A DNA stretch of 64,000 nt. Origin: Acetivibrio clariflavus DSM 19732 (GTDB lineage: Bacteria > Bacillota > Clostridia > Acetivibrionales > Acetivibrionaceae). Under the pieces are notes generated by a model that was given only the letters and a program-made list of their open reading frames with translations, ran no database searches and was not told the DNA's origin. A program made the position numbers and the translations under genes. How positions within the stretch are numbered: the first letter of the stretch is position 1; each line of letters opens with the position of its first letter. The stretch is from assembly GCF_000237085.1 (NCBI RefSeq), contig NC_016627.1:3100118-3164117 (forward strand), given 5' to 3'. Below are positions 9,556-19,350 of the stretch, in pieces.

Positions 9556-12105
9556 TTAAATTTCATATTTTTCTACTATAAATTTGATAATATTTACATA
9601 ACTATTAATTAAAACTTTAGCTTTTTCCCCTTTTATACGTCTGTAATTATATTCAAATTCAAGTATAATACTGCTATCAATCTCATTTATTAAGAGAATA
9701 ACATCGTAATAATTGATTAATTCCATGCCTTTAGGTAAGGCATCTCTATTTATAATTAACGGTAAAACATTCCCTGTCTCTTTTTTGATAAATATATTTT
9801 TAATATTCTTGACAGAATACCCCTCATTCTCTTCCTTTTGATCTCTTTTAGCCTTGACAAATTTTATTAAGCTATTAAAATCATCTATTTCAGTAATATC
9901 CAAGTTAATAGGTACAACTTTCTCTTTACTGTCTAAAAGAGTTTGAATTTCAATATTTTTTTCATTGTTCAGCCGCGAAAACATAAAAATATAAGCGGCT
10001 ACAAATATATCTGCAATACTTACATTTTCAGAGTTTGCTATCTTTATAAGCTTATCAAGCATAAACTTGTCAATCTCAGCCTTAAAAATTTGTTTGTTTT
10101 CTGTTTCATTAAAATTGTTGATAAAATATTCATTTGGCAGTTTGACAAATTTAATTGAATAGCTTTCTTTACTGTCTATATACTCTGCCAGCTTTGCGAT
10201 TGTAGGATAGGTAAAAAAATCAGTTTCCTGTACTCTGCCTGGATACATTTGATCTAAACGGCTTACTACCTGACTTAGCAGTAAGGAATTAAAACCAACT
10301 TCAAAAAAGTTATCATCTACACCTATATTTTTCAAACCTAATACTTCTTCACATATATTCAATAGCTCCTGCTGTGTTCTACTTATACAAATATTGTTCT
10401 TATGGGTCTTTCTGGATATTATAGTTTCTAACATAGCTACAGTATTAGAAAACTCCCCATCTTCATATCTATTACTTAATTTATACCTCTGAATTTTTCC
10501 GCTTGTAGTTTTAGGTATCTTCCTAATGGGTATAACATGTCTAACTTCCAAGCCCATCTGCTTATTTATATGTTTTTTTATTGATATTGCAAAATCAGCA
10601 AATTCCTCCAACTCTTTTTTATATAAAACAAATAATAAGAGTTCTTCCTTTTGAAGTTCTTTGTTGTAGACACATGCTGCTGCTATTTCACCAAGCTCTA
10701 CTCCTTCAACCCCTTCTGCAACTCTTTCAATGTCATGAAGATAAAAGTTCTGCCCATTTACAAAATGAACATCTTTAGCTCTACCAGTTACCAAAAGACG
10801 GCCGTTTCTAATTATGCCTAAATCCCCTGTATTTAACCATCCGTCACTGGTGATTATGTTTTTTGTTGTCTCAGGGTCATTATAATAAAGCTTTGTTACA
10901 TTTTCACCTTTTATGAATATATGTCCAACAATATTTTCATCCAGCTCTCTTATGTCTTCATCACAAATCTTCAAATAAACATCCTTAACCGGATATCCTA
11001 AATCAACAAATTCAGCAGCATTATCATCATCAGAATTTACATATTTGACTTCCTGTCCTACGTTAAGAAACCTACGATCAACATAAACACATTTCAAATC
11101 TTCATATATTGGCGGAAATGTAACAGCAAGACATGCCTCAGCCATCCCATAAACTGTAAACATAGTATTACTTTTTAATCTCAATTCTGCCATTACATTT
11201 AAAAATTCTTTACATAATTTATATGAAATGGGCTCTGCACCATTGACAATTAAACGTATGCATGACAAATCCCATCCAGTACATTTCTCTGGTTTAAAGA
11301 ATTTTAAAAAATATTTATAACCAAAATTAGGAGAAGCCAAAACGGTAGCTCTATGCTCATTAGCTTTCTTGAACCAAAGTATCGGATGTCTTATGAAAAG
11401 TGAAGTTGGCATAATATAATGATTCATGTCGATACAAGTTGGTGTGAGGTGAAAACCAATAAAGCCTAAATCGTGAGTTAATGGCATCCAACTTAGAAAA
11501 ATATCATCAGATACTAATCTGGCACCCTCTATCATCGCATTTATATTTGTAATCAAATTCTTATGAGTTAGAGTTACACCCTTTGGATTACCCGTTGAAC
11601 CTGATGAAAATTGAATAAAAGCTATATCATCAGGCGAAGATTGTTTTATTATACCTTTTTGATCCACATCACAAAAGTCAATATCAAATATGATACGATC
11701 CTGAAAACGTTCCAATATGTAACTTTGATTCTTTTTTGCAAGAAAATCTTTTAACATTTTATAGATTTTCAGATCAGTAACTATATAAGGGCTGTCGAGA
11801 ATCTCCATAATATTAAACAGCTTAAAAATATTTTCGTCATTGTTGCCAACAGCTACTGGTACAGGTATTATTCTACCTAATATACATGCCCAAAAATAGT
11901 AAATATGACTTTCATTATCATTTACATAAATTATTAATTGTTCTCCTGGTTTTATATTCTTAGATTGGAGTACATACAAAATTTTCAGAGATTTGTCGAA
12001 AATTTCCTTATAAGACACAAACTTTTCTTCATTCTCCCCTGAAATAAAGATAACTCCCCTTTTGCTCTCTGAACGAGAACAAATAACCTCAGACAATGTA
12101 TTCAA
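9556..12105 (-). CDS. fatty-acyl-AMP ligase / carrier protein / half condensation domain fusion
   Basis: A loading protein of 849 residues. Residues about 1-560 form an ANL-superfamily adenylating domain with P-loop FSSGSTGNPKG (about 166-176), YGMAEACLA, and GWLNTGDLG. It resembles fatty-acyl-AMP ligases, which activate a carboxylic acid with ATP and pass it to a carrier protein instead of CoA. Residues about 570-645 are a carrier domain; its attachment serine lies in GFNSLLL, an unusual form of GxDSL. Residues about 670-849 look like only the C-terminal half of an NRPS condensation domain (SIADIFVAAYIFMFSRL, EFEYNYRRI), with no HHxxxDG active site. It is the first gene of the operon, started at ATG 12105 behind TTCGGAGGGAG. 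It probably supplies the starter acid; the acid cannot be told from sequence alone. Confidence 0.9.
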   Translation of the reverse strand: MNTLSEVICSRSESKRGVIFISGENEEKFVSYKEIFDKSLKILYVLQSKNIKPGEQLIIYVNDNESHIYYFWACILGRIIPVPVAVGNNDENIFKLFNIMEILDSPYIVTDLKIYKMLKDFLAKKNQSYILERFQDRIIFDIDFCDVDQKGIIKQSSPDDIAFIQFSSGSTGNPKGVTLTHKNLITNINAMIEGARLVSDDIFLSWMPLTHDLGFIGFHLTPTCIDMNHYIMPTSLFIRHPILWFKKANEHRATVLASPNFGYKYFLKFFKPEKCTGWDLSCIRLIVNGAEPISYKLCKEFLNVMAELRLKSNTMFTVYGMAEACLAVTFPPIYEDLKCVYVDRRFLNVGQEVKYVNSDDDNAAEFVDLGYPVKDVYLKICDEDIRELDENIVGHIFIKGENVTKLYYNDPETTKNIITSDGWLNTGDLGIIRNGRLLVTGRAKDVHFVNGQNFYLHDIERVAEGVEGVELGEIAAACVYNKELQKEELLLFVLYKKELEEFADFAISIKKHINKQMGLEVRHVIPIRKIPKTTSGKIQRYKLSNRYEDGEFSNTVAMLETIISRKTHKNNICISRTQQELLNICEEVLGLKNIGVDDNFFEVGFNSLLLSQVVSRLDQMYPGRVQETDFFTYPTIAKLAEYIDSKESYSIKFVKLPNEYFINNFNETENKQIFKAEIDKFMLDKLIKIANSENVSIADIFVAAYIFMFSRLNNEKNIEIQTLLDSKEKVVPINLDITEIDDFNSLIKFVKAKRDQKEENEGYSVKNIKNIFIKKETGNVLPLIINRDALPKGMELINYYDVILLINEIDSSIILEFEYNYRRIKGEKAKVLINSYVNIIKFIVEKYEI

Positions 12106-12226
12106 AATTTCTCCCTCCGAAATTAAGCAAAATGAAAATAAATTAATATCTATAAATCCGATATTCCAATTTGTATATTATTTATGTTTATATAACATTT
12201 TTTATATGTTTTATATTTTTATCTAT

Positions 12227-12254
12227 ATTATAACATTTTTTCTCCACACAACAA
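12227..12254 (-). promoter_or_regulatory. sigma-A-type promoter of the PKS operon
   Basis: Read on the minus strand, TTGTTG (12254-12249) and TATAAT (12232-12227) are separated by 16 bases and lie about 120 bases before the first gene of the PKS operon. The surrounding sequence 12106-12360 is very AT-rich and I see no gene in it. The -10 box is a consensus match and the -35 box is partial. Confidence 0.6.
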
Positions 12255-12369
12255 CTTAATTATATTAAAATGTTTTATATTATTCAACATTTTTTGTATT
12301 TTTATTAACTAAATGTAGGCTCATTGTAAAATTAAAGTGAAAATCATTTTTTCAACCTTTGCACATTCA

Positions 12370-12549
12370 TCAGAAGGAACTACCTGATGACTTCCTATTC
12401 CATATCTTATATAAATTGTTCTTCAACTCCTTTTCAAATTCTTCAAAGTTAACACCATCAACTCCACTTGCACCATGATTCGCTTTTACACGTTTGTATG
12501 CTTCCAGGACTTGATGTCGTGAAATCTCAAACGACTTTCCTTCTTCCAT
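12370..12549 (-). pseudogene. ltrA: group II intron reverse transcriptase, N-terminal stub
   Basis: A 59-codon remnant starting at ATG 12549 behind GGGAGG. Its text (HQVLEAYKRVKANHGASGVDG, then FEEFEKELKNNLYKIWN) matches the conserved N-terminus of group II intron-encoded reverse transcriptase/maturases. These are normally about 400-600 residues long. Here the frame ends at TGA just after the RT-0/RT-1 region, and the catalytic YADD part is absent from the window. The intron cannot encode its own splicing or mobility protein. Confidence 0.75.
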
Positions 12550-13095
12550 TAAATCCTCCCATTTCTGGTTGTTTAAATTCTGAAGTATAGATAACAGAAT
12601 CCCTTCGCTCCATTACCTTTACAGTAACTTCTACACTACTACGAATTCTTCCGCATCTATGCTCTACATCGCTACTTTCATCCTTGTCATTCCTTCGCTT
12701 GGATTTTTCACCTTACATTAGAGCACAGACTTCTCCTGTTCCTTGTAAGAGCCTGTACCAAGCTCCTGCAATCTCTACGCCGACAGCCATCTGAACAGTA
12801 ATCAGGTTCCCTTCAGATTTTTCCCGCGTGGTCAAAAACACCCGGTTTCGACTGTATTTACGTATTAACGACGCTTCCTCGATTGTTCATTTTCATTCAG
12901 CTTCCTGGTACGCACTTGATTAATTCATCAACCTTTTCCTGTAACGCTCAATACCACAGCTTTTGACTGCAGCACCAACAGGCAGTTTGAAATCTGCACC
13001 TGAATACCGATTTCGAGAGGCCTACTCTCATCTCCTACAAAGCATGATTCATTGCGTTTATTCCCCCTCCTTTTGTCGCAATTTCATCTTCAGGA
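12550..13095 (-). mobile_element. group II intron 5' RNA remnant
   Basis: About 550 non-coding bases stand upstream of the reverse transcriptase stub on the same strand. This is where intron domains I-III normally precede the open reading frame. A GCGACAAAAGG-like string near 13072-13082 resembles the GUGCGAC start of group II introns. With the protein truncated, this is a 5' fragment of an intron whose domains V and VI are not seen. The extent is approximate and the secondary structure was not computed. Confidence 0.55.
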
Positions 13096-13100
13096 CACAC

Positions 13101-13129
13101 TTTGACGCTTACGTCTATTTAACGGTTAC
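13101..13129. repeat. back-to-back IS66-like terminal sequences
   Basis: TTGACGCTTAC (13102-13112) and CTATTTAACGGTTAC (13115-13129) resemble the two inverted ends of the IS66 copies elsewhere in this window (GTAAGCGTCAAA and GTAACCGTCAAATAG), here almost touching with no transposase between. It is probably a scar left by loss of an IS66 element. Confidence 0.45.
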
Positions 13130-13132
13130 AAA

Positions 13133-13163
13133 TAATCCTCACCCATATAACAGGTGAGGATTA
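13133..13163. terminator. perfect 11-bp hairpin, possible terminator
   Basis: TAATCCTCACC (13133-13143) and GGTGAGGATTA (13153-13163) form a perfect 11-bp stem with a nine-base loop, followed on the plus strand by CTTTAAC. The T-run is weak, so it may be a terminator or a mobile-element end. The rest of 13164-13354 shows no gene. Confidence 0.4.
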
Positions 13164-13354
13164 CTTTAACTTATTGAAAACAGAATTATCACTTTTTCTA
13201 CGTTCTTTCAGTTTAATGCCGACACTACGATTTTTAAACATTTTACCTAAACTTATATCTATCTTATTAAGCTTTTTAATAATATTAAAGAAATATCACC
13301 AGTAGTAATCTGCCATAATGCTTTGTTCTTCAAACAAACTATAAACATACATAC

Positions 13355-14140
13355 CTATTCTCGTATTTTATATAGTGTTTCCATAATTATATCCTTTTCT
13401 ACTTTTGAAGCTTCTTCAAACATATCCCTATCCACCATAACCCCATCTGAACAATACGTCATTATATATTCCGCTTTAGAGCAATAATGCTCGTAAGTTC
13501 TTGGAGATAACTTTTTTTCCAATTCTGGTTTGGCAGATTCAAAAAATTGAGCATAAGCAAAGAAATTGTCCTTATTGTCTGGTAATTTTATACCATTATA
13601 ATTTATATCAACCATAGCTACCTCTTTCATTTTTACTTTAGACACATCAGTATTGGCTGTTCTACATCCAACAAAGTTAACCGTAGCAAACTCACCCGAA
13701 AATGTTACATTTTCAAAATCACAATCATTAAAGGTTATTCTTTTAAGCTTACATCTGTCAAAGCTACAATCATTATAAGAATTACCTTTAAAAATAAAAC
13801 TTTTAAATTGGCACTCTATAAAAGTGCATTTATAAAATTTGCATTTATCAATCCTCCCTATATACTTATGCCCAAAAATAACCTTATCAAAGATACAATC
13901 TTCAAACAAAGACTTCTCAACATTCAATCCATCAAGATCACTATTTATAAATTTACTTTTTCTTATAACAGGTCTATTCAATAACCCTCCAAAAATTGGG
14001 GCATTAAAGTCAACTTGCTCAAAAGTGACCTCTTCAATAAGCTTTGGCATTTTCATTCTAATCGGTAGCCTTATTTTGCTTATTTGCTTAGCTCCTTTTA
14101 AAAGTGATAAAAATTCTGAAGTTGATATTTCATTTACCAT
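13355..14140 (-). CDS. pentapeptide-repeat protein, candidate immunity protein for RHS toxin D
   Basis: A 261-residue protein. From about residue 40 to 165 it shows the A(D/N)LxF-like pentapeptide rhythm (FINSDLDGLNVEKSLFEDC, CKFYKCTFIECQFKSF, FDRCKLKRITFNDCDFENV). That pattern folds as a right-handed beta-helix. It starts at ATG 14140 behind AGGAGGAAAA and follows the end of toxin-bearing RHS fragment D by 34 bases. Genes placed right after a polymorphic toxin tip usually encode the matching cytoplasmic immunity protein, and pentapeptide proteins are known in that role. The immunity role is inferred from position; the fold is read from sequence. Confidence 0.75.
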   Translation of the reverse strand: MVNEISTSEFLSLLKGAKQISKIRLPIRMKMPKLIEEVTFEQVDFNAPIFGGLLNRPVIRKSKFINSDLDGLNVEKSLFEDCIFDKVIFGHKYIGRIDKCKFYKCTFIECQFKSFIFKGNSYNDCSFDRCKLKRITFNDCDFENVTFSGEFATVNFVGCRTANTDVSKVKMKEVAMVDINYNGIKLPDNKDNFFAYAQFFESAKPELEKKLSPRTYEHYCSKAEYIMTYCSDGVMVDRDMFEEASKVEKDIIMETLYKIRE

Positions 14141-14174
14141 TAATTTTCCTCCTTATATTAATGGAACAATCCTT

Positions 14175-16088
14175 CTAAGCTTCGCCATACAGGCCTATTA
14201 GCAGGCGCATTGGTAATATATTTTTTACATGCTTCTTCCACTGCTTATGTGTGGTCATATCCCAAGCACGCATTGTTTTCGGATTCCAAAAGTCTGGTCC
14301 ATATTCAAATCTTTCAGCTTTCATTAGACTCTTGAGTCCAAAAGTGTTGGATGCTCTATTTTTTACTGCAGTATCAATAATACTACTCCTAAATCTTGCT
14401 GCTTGGGAGCCTCCCTGAAGTACTCTATTAATCTCTCCTTCGCCAGCACCTAAACTTAATAGTTTTGCCCTATTTCCCATTGCAATAGCATCATCTACCT
14501 CACTAACTACTTTTTTATGTATCTGTTTTAATCTCATTCCTCTATACTTATCGGCAATCCAACCAAACGGACCTCCTGAACCAACATTTTTATTTACAGG
14601 ACTTCTTGTCGCTTTACTAAACTTTGGAAGTTTGCTCTTTAGTTTACTACTCTCAGCTTTTGCAACTGCCTGAACTTTTGTCTTGACCCCGCTAAGATTG
14701 TTAAGAACCTTGCTCTTCACACTGTTGGCTTTTTTCAGTACATTTTGACCAAAAGCAGTCTTAGCAAGCTTATTCATTCCCTTCTTGGTAAGGTTTCCTG
14801 CAAGTTTGCCTGCTCCCATGGTCAATAAATCTGTTGCACCTACTCGCAATGATTCTTTTACATTAATCTTTTCTAAAGATCCTCCATTAGCTATGAATTG
14901 CCCTACTGCATTTCCAACTACTGATCCTGCTGCACTTGCTGCTGCAGCTGCTATAAACGACGCTCCTCCTGTTGCTGCTCCGATACCTCCGGTGATTGCA
15001 CCTTCTGCAAATGAGCCTAGATACACTTTCCAATCTGTATTAAATTTCCCATCATCCATAAAGTCTGATACAGCTGTTATTGCAGTGTTTACCAATCCTC
15101 CGATTAAAGCTCCGGCAGCTATATGCAACCAATGACCGTTAGGATCATCATATGTTATTGGGTCATTCTGGCAGTATGTATAGAGGTTCAAACTAAGTGG
15201 ATCGTTGTACTCTCCGGTATATGTATCTTCCGAAATAAACCTTGCTATTTTCGGATCATAATATCTTGATCTCAGGTAATAATATCCTGTATCGTCATCA
15301 TAATAATATCCTGAGTACTTATACGGATTTTGTTTGCTTTCCAGTTGATATAATATGTTTCCAAATATATCATAATCATACTCATTTACTGTATTGGCTG
15401 CACCATCTATAAGTTTTACAACATCAGCATGTCCATTGTATAGATAATACAGAGTATCGGATTCTCCCTTAATATTACGGGCAATCAGGTTAACTCCCTG
15501 AACATTATGGCTTTCTGCTCCATCGCTTCTTACTTCAAGCAATATACTCTGTCCATCGTAGTAATACTTTGTGGTTACTCCGTCTACTGTTTTTTCCACT
15601 CTCAACCCGAAGGCATCATATTTACTTGTTGATGTACTGTCCTGTGTCTTTGCAACTTTTAACTGATTAAACCCATCAAACGTATATTCAGATACGTTTA
15701 TTACATCCCCTGGCTCTGTTGCAGCTACCTTTATCTGATTACCATTTCCGTCATAGGTGTATACAGTAGTAATATTCGAACCATTACGCACTTCTAAAAC
15801 ATCTGTCAAACGGTTTGATTTATCATAATGGTATGTCAATTTTGAACTTACATCATTTAATACATCTTCAACTGTTTGTGTATTTCGATTACCTGCTCCG
15901 TCATAGGTGTAAGTTGTTTTTCTTCCACCCGGTTCAACTACTGCTCTTATTCTACCTAAATTATCATATTCAAAGCTTGTTTTTCCTTTTGGCTCGATCT
16001 TTGATATCTGTAAACTATTTTCATCATACTCATACTCATAGATATCTACCGATGAACCTACTTGATTGACAAGCTTTTTTAATCTGAT
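14175..16088 (-). pseudogene. RHS/YD-repeat protein D, 5'-truncated, with C-terminal toxin tip
   Basis: The C-terminal part of an RHS protein. It has YD repeats (YTYDGNGNQIKVAA), the RHS-core closing signature (YYLRSRYYDPKIARFISED, LNLYTYCQNDPITYDDPNGHW), and a Gly/Ala-rich hydrophobic stretch. The tip of about 150 residues ends in FEYGPDFWNPKTMRAWDMTT and QWKKHV. I have seen that block type repeatedly at RHS C-termini and suspect a nuclease, but I do not name a family. Unlike copies A, B, C and E it has no Hint domain before the tip. The frame is open from 14175 to about 16088. There, homology with the intact core stops abruptly just before KLVNQVGSS, and TAG codes follow upstream. The first in-frame Met (15839) is internal. 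16089-16257 shows nothing recognisable. Confidence 0.85.
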
Positions 16089-16257
16089 TATCTCATTGTA
16101 AGTACCTCTATACTAAGTATACATTATTTAACTGTCCTTTCCAAGGTTAATTGTAATAGAACACTTTTTTACTCCCAAATTCTCTTTTCCATAATTATAT
16201 TATCTTTTCAACAAAAAATACTTTTAATTTTTTGTTTTAACCTTCTACATTTAATGG

Positions 16258-17034
16258 TTAGTCTTCTGCTTGTTGCATCCTCATACTCAAGTTTTTGTTG
16301 GCTAAAGTTCTAATCTGGTTAGCATACTTTGCATTTTTAATATTTCGCAACTCATTTAGTATATAACTAGGAGTTACTGGATTTTCAGCAATTGCTCTTA
16401 AGAATCGACAATTATTTGATTTATAGTATTTATTAATCTGCTTAATACTTTTAGTTTTAGTTAAATGCTTTTCAATGCTTTGCTCAATTACTAACCTTTT
16501 CAATTCTTCAAAATTTGTTAGTGAAAATAAACTCTTTAATAAAATTCTTCGCTTTTCATTACTTGTATAATCCATATTTATCAAAACTCTCCATAGCCAT
16601 TCATTATCTTTGAACTTCCTTAATAGTTCAACAAAATCATAACTTGAATAGTTTTCATCGATAAAATATCTCTTCCCTAAGGTAATAACAGCTTCATCCA
16701 CTTGGTATGCTATTTTCAATAAAAATTTATCTGATAATGGTAAATGTCCTAATGTTTGAATAGCTATATGATTATTAATAAGATAATCAATAAACTCATC
16801 TTTTAGAGAATCTTTATGAATATAGGGTAAACATTCACTCCAGAATCTTTCTTCCAGCTTGGTCCCTTTTAACTTTTCCTTAACAATATTAATTAAAGTC
16901 TCATGCAAAATACAAACATCTTGATTATACAAGCATTTATATAAGTAAAATTCATCATTTATTATATCTCTTAAATCAGTTAGAGAAGCTTCCTTCACAA
17001 AACTAAACCAACCAATAACATTTTCAAATTTCAT
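16258..17034 (-). CDS. alpha-helical solenoid-like protein, candidate immunity protein for RHS toxin C
   Basis: A 258-residue protein with no family I can name. It is predicted to be almost all helix. The C-terminal part (NCRFLRAIAENPVTPSYILN, NQIRTLANKNLS) resembles leucine-rich-variant or HEAT-type helical repeats. It starts at ATG 17034 after AAGGGATGA and lies about 100 bases downstream of the toxin tip of RHS fragment C. That places it in the immunity position of a polymorphic toxin module. The assignment is by context only. Confidence 0.6.
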   Translation of the reverse strand: MKFENVIGWFSFVKEASLTDLRDIINDEFYLYKCLYNQDVCILHETLINIVKEKLKGTKLEERFWSECLPYIHKDSLKDEFIDYLINNHIAIQTLGHLPLSDKFLLKIAYQVDEAVITLGKRYFIDENYSSYDFVELLRKFKDNEWLWRVLINMDYTSNEKRRILLKSLFSLTNFEELKRLVIEQSIEKHLTKTKSIKQINKYYKSNNCRFLRAIAENPVTPSYILNELRNIKNAKYANQIRTLANKNLSMRMQQAED

Positions 17035-17134
17035 AAAATCATCCCTTAAATTTAATAATATGGTTCTACCTTAAATATATTAGAAATACTTATTCTAAAT
17101 GTTTAAGGTAGAACCGCAGACTGTCATAAATATA

Positions 17135-18045
17135 TTACGTACGCTTTATCCATCTTTTTATTTGTTTTATAGTTTTAGTTATCTTGTCCATATTATTTTC
17201 TATAACTTTCTTCTGTCTAGGCGTTAATGAATAACCTTTAAGTGGCTTTCCACGTGGGCCTATATGAGATACAGGTCCTCCACCTTCAACATGTAAGTGC
17301 ACTGGATCGCCATGATCGTTTGATCTATATTTATGATCAATTCTTACTCCATTTTCAGTAACCACTTCATTTTCTGGCAAAGTTACTTTGTGCTTCAATC
17401 TAGTTTCAGCTTTCTTACTATAACGTCCACCATATACTAGCTCATCATATTCTCTAGTTATGGACTTTCCATTAGGTCCTGCAATCTCAGCAACATTACT
17501 AACTCCCGTATTAGATTTATAATTTCCTGTAGGAATAGGACACTTTTTATTACCAGCATTATGTACCAGAACCTTACTCTCTGATACCAAGTATGTGTGC
17601 CAGTCTTCTACCTCGAAGTTATAAGTCTTTACAGGCTCTTCCAGTCTCTCACGGCGAATTTCTTTTATTTCAAGTACTTCTCCTGAGTAGAGCTTTACTT
17701 TATCTCCCTCTAGAAGATTCCCTGCTTCTACCCAACCTTTTCCTTCAACCCAGAACGGATGTGGTGCGGTAGATTTTATCTGTGAATATCCTACATATAT
17801 ATGAATTATTTCATATGTCTCATTTACAAATAGTTGCTTAACCGTTTTTAGTCCTTTTTCGCCTGTATCGACATTTACTGAATATACTTGGTCTCCAACC
17901 TTTATGTCTTCTATCCGTTTATGTCCGTCTTTTGTATACACAAGTGTATCGGCAGTAAAGCACATTCCTAATTCTGGATGCTTACATTCTCTCTTTACAA
18001 TTGACTGAACTTTTGTCTTAACTCCGCTAAGCTTGTTAAGAATCT
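17135..18045 (-). pseudogene. RHS fragment C: pretoxin-Hint domain plus unnamed toxin tip
   Basis: The extreme C-terminus of an RHS protein. It holds the linker KLSGVKTKVQSIVKRE, a complete pretoxin Hint domain (CFTADTLVYTKDG ... VEDWHTYLVSE ... VLVHNAG; about 140 residues) and a tip of about 130 residues containing GVRIDHKYRSNDHGDPVHLH and IGPRGKPLKGYSLTPRQ. The Hint domain autoproteolytically frees the tip in this class of toxin. Its catalytic Cys and C-terminal His-Asn are present. The tip is His-rich in its centre and looks like a nuclease or other hydrolase, but I cannot name it. Homology with the RHS core stops at about 18045, next to the transposon at 18.2-21.5 kb. A first Met at 17965 leaves an open frame of 276 codons, but without an RHS shell it is an orphan tip. 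Confidence 0.8.
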
Positions 18046-18244
18046 TGTTGTAGTTTTCTAATTATATCAGGTCAATTTTACCATAAATTAGTGATAATTT
18101 TCAAATTGGGACAGGTGTTCACAATTTAGTTTTTCAAATTGTAGTAGGATTCAAGGTGAAATTTAGAAAAAATAAGTATTGCATAATAGTTCCGATGTTA
18201 TATAATAAAAAAGAGCAGAGATTAACTGCCCTTTAATATTTAGA

Positions 18245-18529
18245 TTAGGTTATAGATAACTGAAAATCTCTAAGCATTAATTCTACGACTTCACAACGTT
18301 TTTTACCTATACGGTTGATGACCGTTGGGTTGAGGCTGCCTGATGCAGAGAATAACTTTTTGCCATGATAAGTGGCATAGAGTAGAATGAGTTCTTGAAA
18401 GACTTTTTCATTCATTTGTTTTGATATGTAAGCATCACTGGCAGCTTTAATTTGTTCTGCCAGGAGCTTTACGGTTTTTGGGTTTCTTAATATATCGATT
18501 TCGTACTTTTTGTACCTTTTTTGTACCAT
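18245..18529 (-). CDS. small accessory protein of a DDE/AAA transposon
   Basis: A 94-residue basic protein starting at ATG 18529, 24 bases after the transposon ATPase gene. It contains YATYHGKKLFSASGSLNP and ends with RDFQLSIT. It is the last of four co-directional genes (DUF6431, DDE transposase, AAA ATPase, this gene) that I read as one mobile element. I do not recognise the family. A role in target choice or DNA binding is possible but unsupported. 18046-18244 has no gene and probably holds the element's end. Confidence 0.55.
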   Translation of the reverse strand: MVQKRYKKYEIDILRNPKTVKLLAEQIKAASDAYISKQMNEKVFQELILLYATYHGKKLFSASGSLNPTVINRIGKKRCEVVELMLRDFQLSIT

Positions 18530-18553
18530 TTTTTGAACTAACCTCCTTACATA

Positions 18554-19348
18554 TCAAAATCTTTTTGACTTAGATAAGACAATTTCTTCGTCTATCTGTT
18601 TCTGTTTTATTGAGCAGGCATACATAAGGCTTGCAGTTACAAGACTGTTAACAAGGCGCGGTACACCTTTCGATGCAGAATATATGGCTTCTATTGCCGG
18701 TTGGGTGAATATATTTTCATGTAAACCGGCAGCTTTCAGTCTCGTACCTATATAATCCGGCAGCTCTTCAGGTTTTAATCCCTGCATTACATATTTTACG
18801 GCTATACGCTGTTTTAAAGGTGCATTTACAGCCAACTGCAATTTATTCCTGATTTGAGATTGGCCTGACAATATCAATATAAAAGGGTTTTCAGAGTCCA
18901 TTTTAAAGTTAAACAAAAGCCTAAATTCTTCAAGTATACTGTTTGAAAGCATCTGTACCTCATCGAGCATAATGACGGGTGTAATCCTTTGGTTATAGTA
19001 CAGGGACATTATCGCTTGCTATATCTGATGAAACATTGTAACTTTTTTGTACGAAGGCATTTCTCCCAAGGATATTAACAATCCCCGGTAAAAGTCCATT
19101 ACGGTAACTGTTGACAAAGAAAAATAGCAAGGTTTGTAGAGTCCGGGATTTAATCCGGTTGAAAATTTTCTTAAAGCTGAGGATTTTCCCATCCCCGGTT
19201 CTCCAATTAAAAGAAACATTCCACGTACGGTTTGGATATATTTAAATCTTGAGTTCAATTCCTTCATATCTTCACTTACATAAACATAGGAAATATCTAC
19301 TTCTTTTCCGAATGGATTGTATTTTAATCCGAAAAACTGCCTAAACAT
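18554..19348 (-). pseudogene. AAA ATPase of transposon (ExeA/MuB-like), amber-interrupted
   Basis: An AAA+ ATPase of about 264 codons. It begins FRQFFGLKYNPFGKEV, with Walker A GEPGMGKSS and Walker B VIMLDEVQML. A GQSQIRNKL sensor region and a C-terminal lid (GVPRLVNSLVTASL) follow. Proteins of this kind bind target DNA and activate Mu/Tn7-like DDE transposases. The gene is split by a single in-frame TAG at 19019-19021. The frame is the same on both sides (HQI-stop-QAIMSLYYNQRI), so CAG to TAG is the likely change. Both halves are otherwise full length and the ATP-binding motifs lie on opposite sides of the stop. It follows the transposase stop by two bases. Confidence 0.85.
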
Positions 19349-19350
19349 AG

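Noticed and set aside
12963-13157. Plus-strand 64-codon frame
   Set aside because: It lies antisense to the group II intron RNA remnant and has no family resemblance.
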